Source: Oscillospiraceae bacterium (lineage in GTDB: Bacteria > Bacillota_A > Clostridia > Oscillospirales > Oscillospiraceae). Taken from it: DNA of 6,761 nucleotides. This document shows, in pieces, positions 1 to 6,571 of this stretch. The stretch lies in the NCBI GenBank assembly GCA_031265965.1, contig JAISBX010000100.1, positions 1 to 6,761 on the forward strand, written 5' to 3'. The translations under genes and the position numbers were made by a program. The notes beneath the pieces were generated by a model that saw nothing but the letters and a program-made list of their open reading frames with translations, had not been told where the DNA came from and did not search any database. Numbering within the stretch: position 1 is the first letter of the stretch; the number at the start of each line of letters is the position of its first letter.

Positions 1-117
1 CTTTGACAGGAGCTTGTCCGTAGCCTCCGTCATGATCTTCAGCTTACGCGCCGCGAAACCTACGACGAGCACAAAGAACAGGACGAGCATCTGATTTACG
101 GTTACGGTTATGTCCAT
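1..117 (-). CDS. AEC family transporter, N-terminal part (runs off the left edge)
   Basis: Reading the minus strand from the ATG at 117-115 gives 39 codons with no stop: MDITVTVNQMLVLFFVLVVG, then FAARKLKIMTEATDKLLSK. This matches the first transmembrane segment of AEC (auxin efflux carrier / malate permease) transporters, which typically start with a short acidic-polar N-terminus, a hydrophobic helix holding an N-Q-M/V motif (here residues 8-23), then a G-F-x-A-x-K-x-x-I-x-T linker and a D-x-L-S-K segment. A GAGG ribosome-binding motif (minus strand, 125-122) lies 4 nt before the start. Family members are inner-membrane permeases of about 300-320 residues carrying organic acids or similar anions; the substrate cannot be told from this fragment. 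The gene is divergent from the dehydrogenase operon and shares its intergenic region, so the two may be co-regulated. Only the N-terminus is visible, so the family call rests on one helix. Confidence 0.72.
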   Translation of the reverse strand, partial: MDITVTVNQMLVLFFVLVVGFAARKLKIMTEATDKLLSK

Positions 118-138
118 ACAACCTCACATTACACCAAA

Positions 139-167
139 ACTATACGCAATCCATACACGATGCACAA
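139..167 (-). promoter_or_regulatory. Putative promoter of the AEC transporter gene
   Basis: On the minus strand, TTGTGC (167-162) and TATAGT (144-139) are separated by 17 bp and lie just upstream of the AEC start codon. The -10 matches consensus at five of six positions and the -35 at four of six. A start site near 132 would leave a leader of only about 15 nt, enough for the GAGG motif. This is a pattern match only. Confidence 0.4.
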
Positions 168-209
168 AAAATGAAAACAATAAATTAAGCATTTCAGCGC
201 TACGCCCGT

Positions 210-221
210 TTGCCTAGGCAA
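210..221. repeat. 12-bp perfect palindrome TTGCCTAGGCAA
   Basis: TTGCCTAGGCAA is a perfect dyad in the middle of the divergent intergenic region. The same TTGCC/GGCAA half-sites recur at 253-257 (GGCAA) and 265-269 (TTGCC). It could be an operator shared by the two divergent genes. No regulator gene is visible in the window, and I cannot name a protein that binds it. Confidence 0.45.
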
Positions 222-235
222 TATTACCACTTTCC

Positions 236-269
236 GCCCGCGAATACAAGCGGGCAAGCCGGGTTTGCC
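236..269. repeat. Overlapping GC-rich inverted repeats in the divergent intergenic region
   Basis: GCCCGC (236-241) and GCGGGC (250-255) form a 6-bp stem around an 8-nt loop. The second arm overlaps another dyad, GGCAA (253-257) / TTGCC (265-269) with a 7-nt spacer. No T-run follows on the plus strand, and on the minus strand they lie upstream of the putative AEC promoter, so a terminator for a gene in this window is unlikely. They may be regulator-binding sites or alternative hairpins. Confidence 0.35.
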
Positions 270-301
270 GAAAAACTATTTGAAAAAATTTGAAAAACCT
301 A

Positions 302-330
302 TTGACACATGAACTTATATGTGTTATAAG
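302..330 (+). promoter_or_regulatory. Strong sigma-70/sigma-A-type promoter of the six-gene operon
   Basis: A perfect -35 box TTGACA (302-307) is separated by 17 bp from TATAAG (325-330), a -10 box matching TATAAT at five of six positions. TGT at 322-324 supplies an extended -10 (TGn). The expected start site is near 337, giving a leader of about 50 nt before the ATG at 386. That leader is too short for a classical riboswitch or T-box. No other comparably good promoter is visible between genes down to 6402, which supports a single operon. Confidence 0.8.
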
Positions 331-356
331 TATATATATCTTATATGTTTTATATA
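313..356. promoter_or_regulatory. Repeated AT-rich dyads overlapping the -10 and start site: probable operator
   Basis: ACTTATA (313-319) and TATAAGT (325-331) form a perfect 7-bp inverted repeat around TGTGT, lying over the spacer and -10 box. The 15-mer CTTATATGTGTTATA (314-328) is repeated at 340-354 as CTTATATGTTTTATA with one mismatch, 26 bp downstream in the early leader. TATAAG (325-330) also pairs with CTTATA (340-345). A protein bound here would block RNA polymerase, so repression is the simplest reading (inference). The regulator is not in the window. AT-richness raises the chance of spurious symmetry, but a 14/15 direct repeat holding a dyad is unlikely to be accidental. Confidence 0.55.
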
Positions 357-370
357 TTTTAATATCTCGC

Positions 371-377
371 AAGGAGG
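371..377 (+). promoter_or_regulatory. Ribosome-binding site fixing the dehydrogenase start
   Basis: AAGGAGG lies 8 nt upstream of the ATG at 386. It selects that codon over the in-frame ATG at 290, which lies upstream of the -35 box and would not be transcribed from this promoter. Confidence 0.85.
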
Positions 378-385
378 CAAATTTT

Positions 386-1480
386 ATGACGACGTTCGCT
401 CTGCCCAAGCGGTATATCAGCGAGCCGGGGGCGGTTTTCAGGGCCGGGGAGGCCGTAGGGGAGATTGCCAGGCGCGTGCTCATCATAGGCGGGAAGACGG
501 CGCTTGGCGCTGTGGGGGACGAACTGACTGACAGTCTCGGCGCGCACGGCGTACAGTACGAGGCGGCCGTGCACGGCGGGTACCCTTCGCTCCGCGCGGC
601 GCGCGAATTTAGCGCGCGCGCCGCTGGGTATGGGGCTATGGCTATAGTCGGCGTGGGGGGCGGCAGAGTGCTCGACACGGCAAAGGCCGCCGGGCATTTC
701 GCGGGGCTGCCAGTGATTGCCGTGCCGACTATAGCGGCGACGTGCGCCGCGTGGGCGCCCACGTCCATCATGTATAGCGACGAGGGAGAGTTCACGGAGT
801 TTCTCCCTTACGACGAGGCGCCCGTGCTCGTCGTCGCGGACACCGACGTCATAGCGCGCGCGCCCGTGCGGTACATACGCTCCGGCGCCTCCGACGCGCT
901 CGCAAGATGGTACGAAAACCGCACGAACCTCGCTAGGTCCAACGGGTTCTACCTCCGCTGGACGCTCAAACAGGCGGAGCTCATACGCGAGATATTGAGG
1001 GGCGAAGGCCTAGCGGCGATCGACGGACTCTCGCGCGGGCAATATGACCCGGCGCGCGCGAGAGAGGTCATAGACGCGAACATATTGCTCACCGGCTTTT
1101 TTGTCAGCCCCAGAAATACCGAAGAGCCGTTCACGGGTGGGTTCGCCCATCCGCTGTACCACACATTTTCCATACTGCACGACCTGCACGGTACGCTGCA
1201 CGGCGAGCAGATAGCGTTTTTCCTGATAGCGTCGGGCATTATCGAGAACGTCCCCGACGATGAGCTCAACGAGCGCCTGTCCATATTTTCAGCGCTCCGG
1301 CAGCCGCTCACGCTGGACGCCATCGGCCTGAAAGACGGCGTGGACGAAAAGCTGCATACCGGCATCCGGGCGTTTTTGTCAGCATCGGCGGCCTATGGCC
1401 GCCGCGCCGTGGATATATCCGAAGATCAAATATACGGCGCAATTATAAAAGCCGACGGCTTGGGGCGCAGATTCAGTTGA
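386..1480 (+). CDS. Iron-containing alcohol dehydrogenase / glycerol dehydrogenase-like oxidoreductase (GldA/HcxA type)
   Basis: A 364-residue cytosolic protein of usual GldA length. The N-terminal Rossmann-like half carries VLIIGGKTAL (31-40) and the NAD(P)-binding segment GVGGGRVLDTAKA (89-101). The C-terminal helical half keeps the three metal ligands of glycerol dehydrogenase: Asp170 (SGASDALARW), His255 (GGFAHPLYH) and His272 (LHGEQ), so a divalent-metal-dependent alcohol/oxo reaction is likely. The segment at 114-130 reads PTIAATCAAWAPTSIMY. Where glycerol dehydrogenases have PTIASTDAP with the glycerol-binding Asp, this protein has Cys120. That C-A-A-W form is what I recall from the YbdH/HcxA branch, which reduces 2-oxo acids, so a glycerol substrate is doubtful and a 2-oxo/2-hydroxy acid more plausible (inference). 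It is first in the operon; the next gene is an aminotransferase, 26 nt downstream. Family confidence is high, substrate confidence low. Confidence 0.88.
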   Translation: MTTFALPKRYISEPGAVFRAGEAVGEIARRVLIIGGKTALGAVGDELTDSLGAHGVQYEAAVHGGYPSLRAAREFSARAAGYGAMAIVGVGGGRVLDTAKAAGHFAGLPVIAVPTIAATCAAWAPTSIMYSDEGEFTEFLPYDEAPVLVVADTDVIARAPVRYIRSGASDALARWYENRTNLARSNGFYLRWTLKQAELIREILRGEGLAAIDGLSRGQYDPARAREVIDANILLTGFFVSPRNTEEPFTGGFAHPLYHTFSILHDLHGTLHGEQIAFFLIASGIIENVPDDELNERLSIFSALRQPLTLDAIGLKDGVDEKLHTGIRAFLSASAAYGRRAVDISEDQIYGAIIKADGLGRRFS

Positions 1481-1506
1481 CATTATATATTTAAGGATGT
1501 GATGAC

Positions 1507-2598
1507 TTGGCTGTAGAGTACAGGCAGGCGCTGCGCGGCGTGGCGCCGTATAAGCCCGCGAGGTCGCTGGAGTCCGTGCGGCGGGAATACGGGCTGACGG
1601 AGATCATCAAGCTCGCGGGCAATGAGAACAGCCACGGCGCGTCGCCGCTCGTATTAGAGGCGCTTGCAAATTTCAACGCAGAGCTGGCGCGGTACCCCGA
1701 TATGCACTGCACCGCGCTGCGGGAACAGTTGGCGGAGAAACTGGGCGTGGAGCAGGAACAGCTCGTGTTCGGCAACGGCTCGTTCGAGCTCATATCGCTC
1801 ATAGCGCAGACATTTTTTAACCCCGGCGACGAGGCCGTTATACCCGTCCCGTCGTTCGGATGGTATACGACAGCTGTGACGCAGGCCGGCGGCAAGCCCG
1901 TCCTCGTCGCGCTTGACAATCACACCGTAGACCTCAATGCGGCGCTCGCGGCGGTGACGGACAGGACGCGCGCCGTGTGCCTCGTCAATCCGAACAATCC
2001 CACCGGCACATACTTCACGCGGGCGCAGCTCGACACGTTCCTAGGCGCGCTGCGGGAGGATATATTGGTAGTCCTCGACGAGGCGTATATCGATTTCGTC
2101 TATGGCGAGGACTTCCCAGACGGGCTCGACGTCATACGCGAGCACGGCAATGCCGTAACGCTGCGGACGTTTTCAAAGGTATACGGGCTGGCGTCGCTGC
2201 GCATAGGGTACGCCGCGGCGCAGCATAGCATCATAGACGCCATAAGCCGGGCAAAGCAGCCGCTCAACGTCAACGGCGCGGCGCAGGCGGCGGCAGCGGC
2301 GGCGCTGCGCGACCGAGGACACTACGATCACGTCGTCAGCGCGAACGCCGCAGGCCGCGAGCTGTACTATTCAACGCTCGGCGCGTGGAATATCCCGTAC
2401 ATCCCCACCCAGTGCAACTTCATCATGTTCGACACCGGGCGCGATTCCGCTGAAATGGAGCTCCAGTATCTCAAACGCGGCGTGCTCGTACGCGCCGGCG
2501 CCGAATTCGGGATGCCCACGTGGCTGCGCGTGACGATAGGCACCGAGCGGGAAAACCGCAAGGTGCTGTCCATCTTGCGCGAGCTCCTAAAATTGTGA
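1507..2598 (+). CDS. hisC: HisC-like PLP-dependent aminotransferase (histidinol-phosphate aminotransferase family)
   Basis: A 363-residue fold-type I class I/II aminotransferase. Visible landmarks are [13 protein letters not shown] (35-47, the usual N-E-N-P-x-G segment), FGNGS (88-92), the NPNNPTGT motif (161-168), the PLP-ring Asp in LDEAYIDF (190-197), the Schiff-base Lys224 in [15 protein letters not shown] (221-235) with Arg232, and the carboxylate-binding Arg341 in LRVTIGT. Length and motifs match HisC. No other his gene is present, and many stand-alone HisC-like proteins act on aromatic or other amino acids, so its partner here may be the substrate or product of the neighbouring dehydrogenase (inference). 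The start is TTG: AAGGA (1493-1497) lies 9 nt upstream, while the ATG at 1502 and GTG at 1499 run into a stop after a few codons. It ends 16 nt before cysK. Confidence 0.9.
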   Translation: MAVEYRQALRGVAPYKPARSLESVRREYGLTEIIKLAGNENSHGASPLVLEALANFNAELARYPDMHCTALREQLAEKLGVEQEQLVFGNGSFELISLIAQTFFNPGDEAVIPVPSFGWYTTAVTQAGGKPVLVALDNHTVDLNAALAAVTDRTRAVCLVNPNNPTGTYFTRAQLDTFLGALREDILVVLDEAYIDFVYGEDFPDGLDVIREHGNAVTLRTFSKVYGLASLRIGYAAAQHSIIDAISRAKQPLNVNGAAQAAAAAALRDRGHYDHVVSANAAGRELYYSTLGAWNIPYIPTQCNFIMFDTGRDSAEMELQYLKRGVLVRAGAEFGMPTWLRVTIGTERENRKVLSILRELLKL

Positions 2599-2614
2599 AC
2601 GGAGGGCGACAGCA

Positions 2615-3562
2615 ATGGCGAGAATATTCAGGCAGCTGACAGATCTAATAGGCAATACGCCGCTCTTGGAACTCCACAACTTCAATGAGATGCACGGCGC
2701 GGTTGGCAGGGTCGTGGCGAAGCTCGAGAGCTTCAACCCCGCGTCCTCGGTGAAAGACCGCGTTGGCTACGCGCTCATAAAGGCGGGCGAGGACAGCGGG
2801 AAGATAAACAAGGACACCGTGCTCATTGAGCCCACGAGCGGCAACACCGGCATTGGCTTAGCGCTCGTGGCCGCCGCGAAAAAATACCGGATAATACTCA
2901 CAATGCCAGACACCATGAGCGTGGAGCGGCGCAATCTCCTGTCGGCGCTGGGCGCGGAGCTCGTCCTGACGCCGGGGACGGATGGCATACGCGGCGCCAT
3001 ATCAAAGGCAGACGAGCTCGCCGTGTCTATACCGAATTCGTACATCCCCGCGCAGTTTGAAAATCCGGCAAACCCCCTCATCCACAGATTGACGACGGCG
3101 GTTGAGATATGGGACGACACGGACGGAGAGGTGGACGCGTTCGTCGCTGGCGTTGGCACGGGCGGCACGATCTCCGGCGTCGGCGAGGTGCTTAAAAGCC
3201 GCAGGCCGGGCGTGAGGATAGTCGCCGTGGAGCCTGATTCCTCGGCGGTGCTCTCGGGCGAAAAGGCCGGGCCGCACAAGATACAGGGCATAGGCGCCGG
3301 CATCATACCGGATGTCCTCAACCGGGACGTCATCGACGAGGTGTTCCGCGTCACAAACGGGGACGCGTTCAAGACATCCCGCGAACTCGCGCGCACGGAG
3401 GGCCTCATAGTCGGCATAAGCAGCGGCGCGGCGGCGTACGCGGCAGTGCAGATCGCCCGCCGCCCCGAGTACGCGGGGAAACTCATCGTCGCGCTCCTGC
3501 CGGACACGGGCGAGCGCTACCTCTCAACGGCGCTGTACGCGCGAGAGGGGGATGCGCTGTGA
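2615..3562 (+). CDS. cysK: Cysteine synthase (O-acetylserine sulfhydrylase), CysK type
   Basis: A 315-residue fold-type II PLP enzyme of typical CysK length. It makes L-cysteine from O-acetylserine and sulfide in the cytosol. It opens with [13 protein letters not shown] (8-20). The PLP lysine is Lys47 in [11 protein letters not shown] (41-51). The substrate-binding loop is [11 protein letters not shown] (73-83), the phosphate-binding loop [10 protein letters not shown] (179-188), and the late motifs are [12 protein letters not shown] (224-235), GISSGAAA (267-274) and [11 protein letters not shown] (295-305). All catalytic landmarks are intact. There is no C-terminal CBS domain, so it is not a cystathionine beta-synthase. 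GGAGG (2601-2605) lies 9 nt before the ATG. Its TGA overlaps the GTG of the ABC ATPase, coupling cysteine synthesis to the importer. Related enzymes use other nucleophiles (sulfite, thiosulfate, phosphoserine as co-substrate), and these cannot be excluded from motifs alone. Confidence 0.93.
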   Translation: MARIFRQLTDLIGNTPLLELHNFNEMHGAVGRVVAKLESFNPASSVKDRVGYALIKAGEDSGKINKDTVLIEPTSGNTGIGLALVAAAKKYRIILTMPDTMSVERRNLLSALGAELVLTPGTDGIRGAISKADELAVSIPNSYIPAQFENPANPLIHRLTTAVEIWDDTDGEVDAFVAGVGTGGTISGVGEVLKSRRPGVRIVAVEPDSSAVLSGEKAGPHKIQGIGAGIIPDVLNRDVIDEVFRVTNGDAFKTSRELARTEGLIVGISSGAAAYAAVQIARRPEYAGKLIVALLPDTGERYLSTALYAREGDAL

Positions 3563-4443
3563 CTGGCGTTCACGAAGCCGGGGCGGCATATCAAGGAGGC
3601 AAGTTCGAGCTGATCAACCTATGCCAGACGTATCGCCTGCGCGACCGCGAGAAGCGCGGCGCCGCCGAGTTCACGGCGCTCGAGGATTTCTCGCTGTCCA
3701 TAAAAGACGGCGAGTTCCTAGCGATAGTCGGCCCGTCCGGGTGCGGCAAATCCACGCTGCTCGACATTCTCGCGGGCCTGACTAAGCCGCGTTCGGGGCA
3801 GCTGCGCATCGACGGGCGCGAGGTCAAAGGCCCGGCGCTCGACCGCGGATTCATCATGCAGGGCTACGCGCTGTTCCCGTGGCGCACGGTCATAAAAAAC
3901 GTGGCGTACGGCTTGGAGGTCAAGCGCATCCCGCGACGCGAGCGCGACCACATATGCCGCAAGTATATAGACCTCGTGGGGCTGAACGGTTTTGAAGGCC
4001 GCTACCCAAACGAGCTATCCGGCGGCATGAGGCAGCGCGTGGCGATAGCGCGCTCGCTCGCATACGACCCGCAGGTGCTGCTAATGGACGAACCGTTCGC
4101 GGCGGTTGACGCGCAGACGCGCGAGACGCTTCAAGACGAGCTGCTGCGCATTTGGGAGAAGACGGGGAAGACTGTTGTCTTCGTCACGCACAGCATAGAG
4201 GAGGCCGTATTGCTCGCGGACAGGGTGGTCGTCATGTCGCCGTGCCCGGGGCGCATAAAGGCCATAGTACCCATACGCCTGCCGCGCCCGCGCACGGCGG
4301 CGGAGATGCGCGTATCGCCCGATTTCAGCTGGATAAGCCACAGCGTGTGGGAACTCCTGCACGACGTGGACTCCCCCGAATCAGACGGCGGCACCGCTCA
4401 CCACAACATCGCGGACGAGATCGAGCCGTCCACGGCACTGTAG
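3559..4443 (+). CDS. ABC transporter ATP-binding protein, nitrate/sulfonate/taurine (SsuB/TauB) class
   Basis: A 294-residue cytosolic ATPase that powers the importer formed with the next two genes. Motifs in order are Walker [10 protein letters not shown] (58-66), the Q-loop Gln101 in [13 protein letters not shown], the signature [14 protein letters not shown] (153-166), Walker B VLLMDEP (173-179) with the FAAVDA D-loop, and the switch His211 in FVTHSIEEA. The Q-loop, F-P-W-R and L-S-G-G-M features are typical of the SsuB/TauB/NrtD group. The start is GTG, with its last base pairs overlapping the cysK stop (shared GTGA); GAGAGGGGGA just upstream serves as ribosome-binding site. A second AAGGAGG (3593-3599) lies inside the gene, 10 nt before an in-frame CTG; it encodes part of Gln-Gly-Gly and is probably incidental. 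The C-terminal 40 or so residues after the conserved core are polar and unassigned. Confidence 0.92.
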   Translation: MTGVHEAGAAYQGGKFELINLCQTYRLRDREKRGAAEFTALEDFSLSIKDGEFLAIVGPSGCGKSTLLDILAGLTKPRSGQLRIDGREVKGPALDRGFIMQGYALFPWRTVIKNVAYGLEVKRIPRRERDHICRKYIDLVGLNGFEGRYPNELSGGMRQRVAIARSLAYDPQVLLMDEPFAAVDAQTRETLQDELLRIWEKTGKTVVFVTHSIEEAVLLADRVVVMSPCPGRIKAIVPIRLPRPRTAAEMRVSPDFSWISHSVWELLHDVDSPESDGGTAHHNIADEIEPSTAL

Positions 4444-4507
4444 CGTTTTCTCGCGGCAGGGCCCGCCGCTTGAAATAAATATTACTTATAATTGGAGGTA
4501 AAAAAGT
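4444..4507 (+). other. Short intergenic region with a small hairpin and strong ribosome-binding site
   Basis: The 64 nt between the ATPase and the binding-protein gene hold GCGGC (4453-4457) and GCCGC (4465-4469) around a loop containing GGGCCC, then an A/T-rich stretch, then GGAGG (4494-4498) 9 nt before the ATG at 4508. The hairpin has no T-run, so it is not a convincing terminator. It could protect or mark a processing point in the mRNA, which would let the binding protein be made in larger amounts than the ATPase (inference). Confidence 0.35.
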
Positions 4508-5611
4508 ATGACCAGAACAAAAGCCGAAACACAGCGGCTAAGACGCGCGTTAGCGGCGGTGATGGCCGTATGTATGGCGCTGGCGCTCATGAGCTGCGGG
4601 AACAAGCCGGAAACGTCCCCGCCGGCATCCGCCGGCACGGACGCCGCCGAGCCGGCAAATGAGCTGTTCCAGCTCCGCGCGTTCGACCCGGCCGTGGACT
4701 TTCTGGAGCTGTCGATAGCGGACGAACTCGGATTTTTCGCGGACGAGGGCATAGAGATAGTCTACGTCGGCGCCACGCCGCAGGGCGTAACTCAGTTCCA
4801 GCTGCTCGAGGAGGGCGAGATCGACGTGGTCTACTCCGGCCATCCGCCCAACATCGCGCAGGCGCGCCTCGCCGGACTAAAAGTGACCGCCGTCGCGCCC
4901 GGCATGGTAGACGGCGACTGGGGGCCGCACGTCAACTATCTCGTCCGAGAGAACAGCCCGCTGCAGACGCTTGACGATCTGGGTCCCGGATTGAAGATAG
5001 CGATAGGCACTGTCGCGCCCTGCACAGACGGTTATTTGCGGTACTGGGCCGTGCAGCACGGCTGGGATCCCGATGGGATAGAGTGGGTCACCATGCCGGG
5101 CTCCGGCCAGATGGAGCAGGCCGTGCTCGACGGCACGATAGACGTGACGACGTCGCACACGCCCAACTCGAAGATAGCGCTTGGCAAAGGCGGCTACCGC
5201 TCGCTCGGCACTACATGGGACATCTTCGGCTCGCCCGCCGCAGGCCTCGCGGTACGCACGGTCCACGATTCGCTGATAGACGAGCACCCAGAAGTCGTGC
5301 AGGGCTTTGTCAACGCGATGTACCGCGCGCGCAAATGGGCGAACGCAAACCGCGAGCAGGCGGAAAACCTCGTGGCGGCGGTATTCGGCCTGAACCCGGG
5401 CGACGTCCTCGCCAACCCCGAGGACGAGAACAAGAACATAGACCCCGCCTACTTAGAGCTGTGGTGGGAGATATCCGAGACTATCGGGCTATGGGAACCG
5501 GGCGACATAGCGCCCGAGGAGACGTACACAAACCAATTCGTGCCAAACGACATCCCCGAGTCGGATATCTCCCTGCAATGGGACGGCACGGTGAAGAACG
5601 TATTCCACTGA
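4508..5611 (+). CDS. ABC transporter substrate-binding lipoprotein, NMT1/SsuA-like
   Basis: A 367-residue secreted lipoprotein. The N-terminus has a basic region (to Arg13), a hydrophobic core (14-28) and a lipobox LMSC with the lipid-bearing Cys30, followed by a Pro/Ala/Ser/Thr-rich linker to about residue 50. The mature part has the periplasmic-binding-protein pattern of the nitrate/sulfonate/taurine class: DFLELSIADELGFFADEGIE (64-83), then an E-G-E-I-D-V-V-Y-S-G-H-P-P-N strand-turn, a KIAIGT segment opening the second lobe, GSGQMEQAVLDGTIDV, and a H-P-E-V-V-Q-G-F-V-N-A-M-Y-R-A helix common in these proteins. It captures the ligand at the membrane surface for the adjacent permease and ATPase. 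The ligand is not deducible: sulfonates, nitrate, taurine, thiamine-precursor pyrimidines and aromatic acids are all handled by relatives. The ATG follows a strong GGAGG. The stop is 2 nt before the permease start. Confidence 0.88.
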   Translation: MTRTKAETQRLRRALAAVMAVCMALALMSCGNKPETSPPASAGTDAAEPANELFQLRAFDPAVDFLELSIADELGFFADEGIEIVYVGATPQGVTQFQLLEEGEIDVVYSGHPPNIAQARLAGLKVTAVAPGMVDGDWGPHVNYLVRENSPLQTLDDLGPGLKIAIGTVAPCTDGYLRYWAVQHGWDPDGIEWVTMPGSGQMEQAVLDGTIDVTTSHTPNSKIALGKGGYRSLGTTWDIFGSPAAGLAVRTVHDSLIDEHPEVVQGFVNAMYRARKWANANREQAENLVAAVFGLNPGDVLANPEDENKNIDPAYLELWWEISETIGLWEPGDIAPEETYTNQFVPNDIPESDISLQWDGTVKNVFH

Positions 5612-5613
5612 CG

Positions 5614-6402
5614 ATGAAAAAATTGTTTACGGCAACAGGCAGGACCGCCTACAAACTGCTCGCGGTGATTTTGTTCTTCGCGCTGTGGGAGGCCGCATCG
5701 CGGCTCCGGCTGGGCATAAACCCGATATTCGTCCCGCCGTTCTCCAAGATAATATCGACGCTGTGGACCGAGGTCATACTCACCGGCAAGATATGGAAGC
5801 ACTTGACAATCAGCTTGCAGCGCTCGCTCATCGGTTTTTGCATAGGGGTAGCCGCCGCCGTCCCGCTCGGCTTGGCGATCGGCTGGTTCAAGCGGTTCGG
5901 CGACTTCCTCAATTCGCTCTTGCAGATGTTCCGCAACACGCCGACCTTGGCGTTGCTGCCGGTGTTCATAGCGCTGTTCGGCATAGGCGAGACGTCGAAG
6001 ATAGTAATAATCTTCTGGGGCGTGCTGTGGAGCGTACTGCTCAACACCATCGCGGGGGTGCGCGCCGTGGACCCCCAACGCGTCCGCGCCTCCCGCTCCA
6101 TGGGCACGCGCCCGCTGCGCCTGTTCGGCACGGTGATACTGCCCGCCTCCCTGCCGTACATCTTCACGGGCATGCGCATGGCCGCCACGACGTCCATCCT
6201 CATAATCATAGCGGCGGAGATGAACGGCGCGAACAAGGGTCTCGGGTACCAGCTGTACTTCTATCAAGTCAACATGAAGTACCCCGAGATGTACGCGTAT
6301 ATAGTCCTTCTGTCCCTGCTCGGCATAGGGCTCAACGCCATCCTGGAGCACGTAGAGCGCCGCTCCTTCCGCTGGCGCGACGAGACGGGCACGGCGAAGT
6401 GA
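5614..6402 (+). CDS. ABC transporter permease, SsuC/TauC class
   Basis: A 262-residue integral membrane protein of typical length for binding-protein-dependent permeases. Hydrophobic segments appear near 14-27, 70-90, 111-124, 128-148, 186-201 and 227-244, consistent with six helices. The cytoplasmic EAA-type coupling loop, which contacts the ATPase, is at about 158-181: ASRSMGTRPLRLFG, then TVILPASLP, with the conserved Gly and I-L-P. The F-V-P-P-F-S-K motif near 39-45 (usually L-P-P-P) and FRNTPTLALLPVF (106-118; the family usually has R-x-x-P-x-x-A-x-x-P) are class hallmarks. The start is the ATG at 5614, 2 nt after the binding-protein stop. No good ribosome-binding motif lies at the usual distance, so translation is probably coupled to the upstream gene. 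The reading frame is open far upstream of 5614, but that part is a shadow of the binding-protein gene. It is the last gene of the operon. Confidence 0.92.
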   Translation: MKKLFTATGRTAYKLLAVILFFALWEAASRLRLGINPIFVPPFSKIISTLWTEVILTGKIWKHLTISLQRSLIGFCIGVAAAVPLGLAIGWFKRFGDFLNSLLQMFRNTPTLALLPVFIALFGIGETSKIVIIFWGVLWSVLLNTIAGVRAVDPQRVRASRSMGTRPLRLFGTVILPASLPYIFTGMRMAATTSILIIIAAEMNGANKGLGYQLYFYQVNMKYPEMYAYIVLLSLLGIGLNAILEHVERRSFRWRDETGTAK

Positions 6403-6571
6403 GGGGGGCATGACTTCTCTGCGGCAGTGTCCCGTGTGACCATGCTTTCCCCGAAAGCGCCGACTCCAAGATGAGACTCTGCGCGTCTACCGCACACAGG
6501 CGGAAATTATATAAATTACATTGCGATTATATTGGATCTGGCACATCGGCACAATCAGAGAAAAAATTCTG
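6403..6571. other. Non-coding region after the operon
   Basis: I see no supported gene here. The ATG at 6410, after a G-rich stretch, opens only nine codons. There is a 4-bp stem CCGC (6490-6493) / GCGG (6500-6503) followed by A/T-rich sequence, too weak to call a terminator. From about 6504 the base composition becomes clearly AT-rich, which may mark the flank or remnant of the neighbouring mobile element. Confidence 0.4.

Noticed and set aside
290..385. In-frame upstream ATG at 290 that would add 32 residues (a hydrophobic, Ile/Tyr-rich extension) to the dehydrogenase.
   Set aside because: It lies upstream of the -35 box and runs through the promoter and operator. It has no good ribosome-binding site, while AAGGAGG sits 8 nt before the ATG at 386, and the shorter protein has normal family length.
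337..385. Riboswitch or T-box leader controlling the cysteine-related operon.
   Set aside because: The predicted leader is only about 50 nt and AT-rich, with no room for a known aptamer or a T-box specifier and antiterminator.
4470..4492. TTGAAA and TATAAT upstream of the binding-protein gene as a second promoter.
   Set aside because: The spacing is only 11 bp, and the TATAAT ends two bases before GGAGG, so a transcript would start at or after the ribosome-binding site.
5083..5613. Long open frame upstream of the permease start, overlapping the binding-protein gene.
   Set aside because: Its translation is Arg/Gly/Pro-rich shadow sequence from a GC-rich gene in another frame. Clear permease sequence begins only at the ATG at 5614.
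5449..6411. 320-codon minus-strand open frame opposite the permease.
   Set aside because: The composition is typical of an antisense shadow in GC-rich DNA and shows no family motif. The plus-strand permease is unambiguous.
6410..6439. Nine-codon ORF after a G-rich stretch immediately downstream of the permease.
   Set aside because: It is very short, its ribosome-binding motif is too close to the start codon, and it shows no recognisable peptide.
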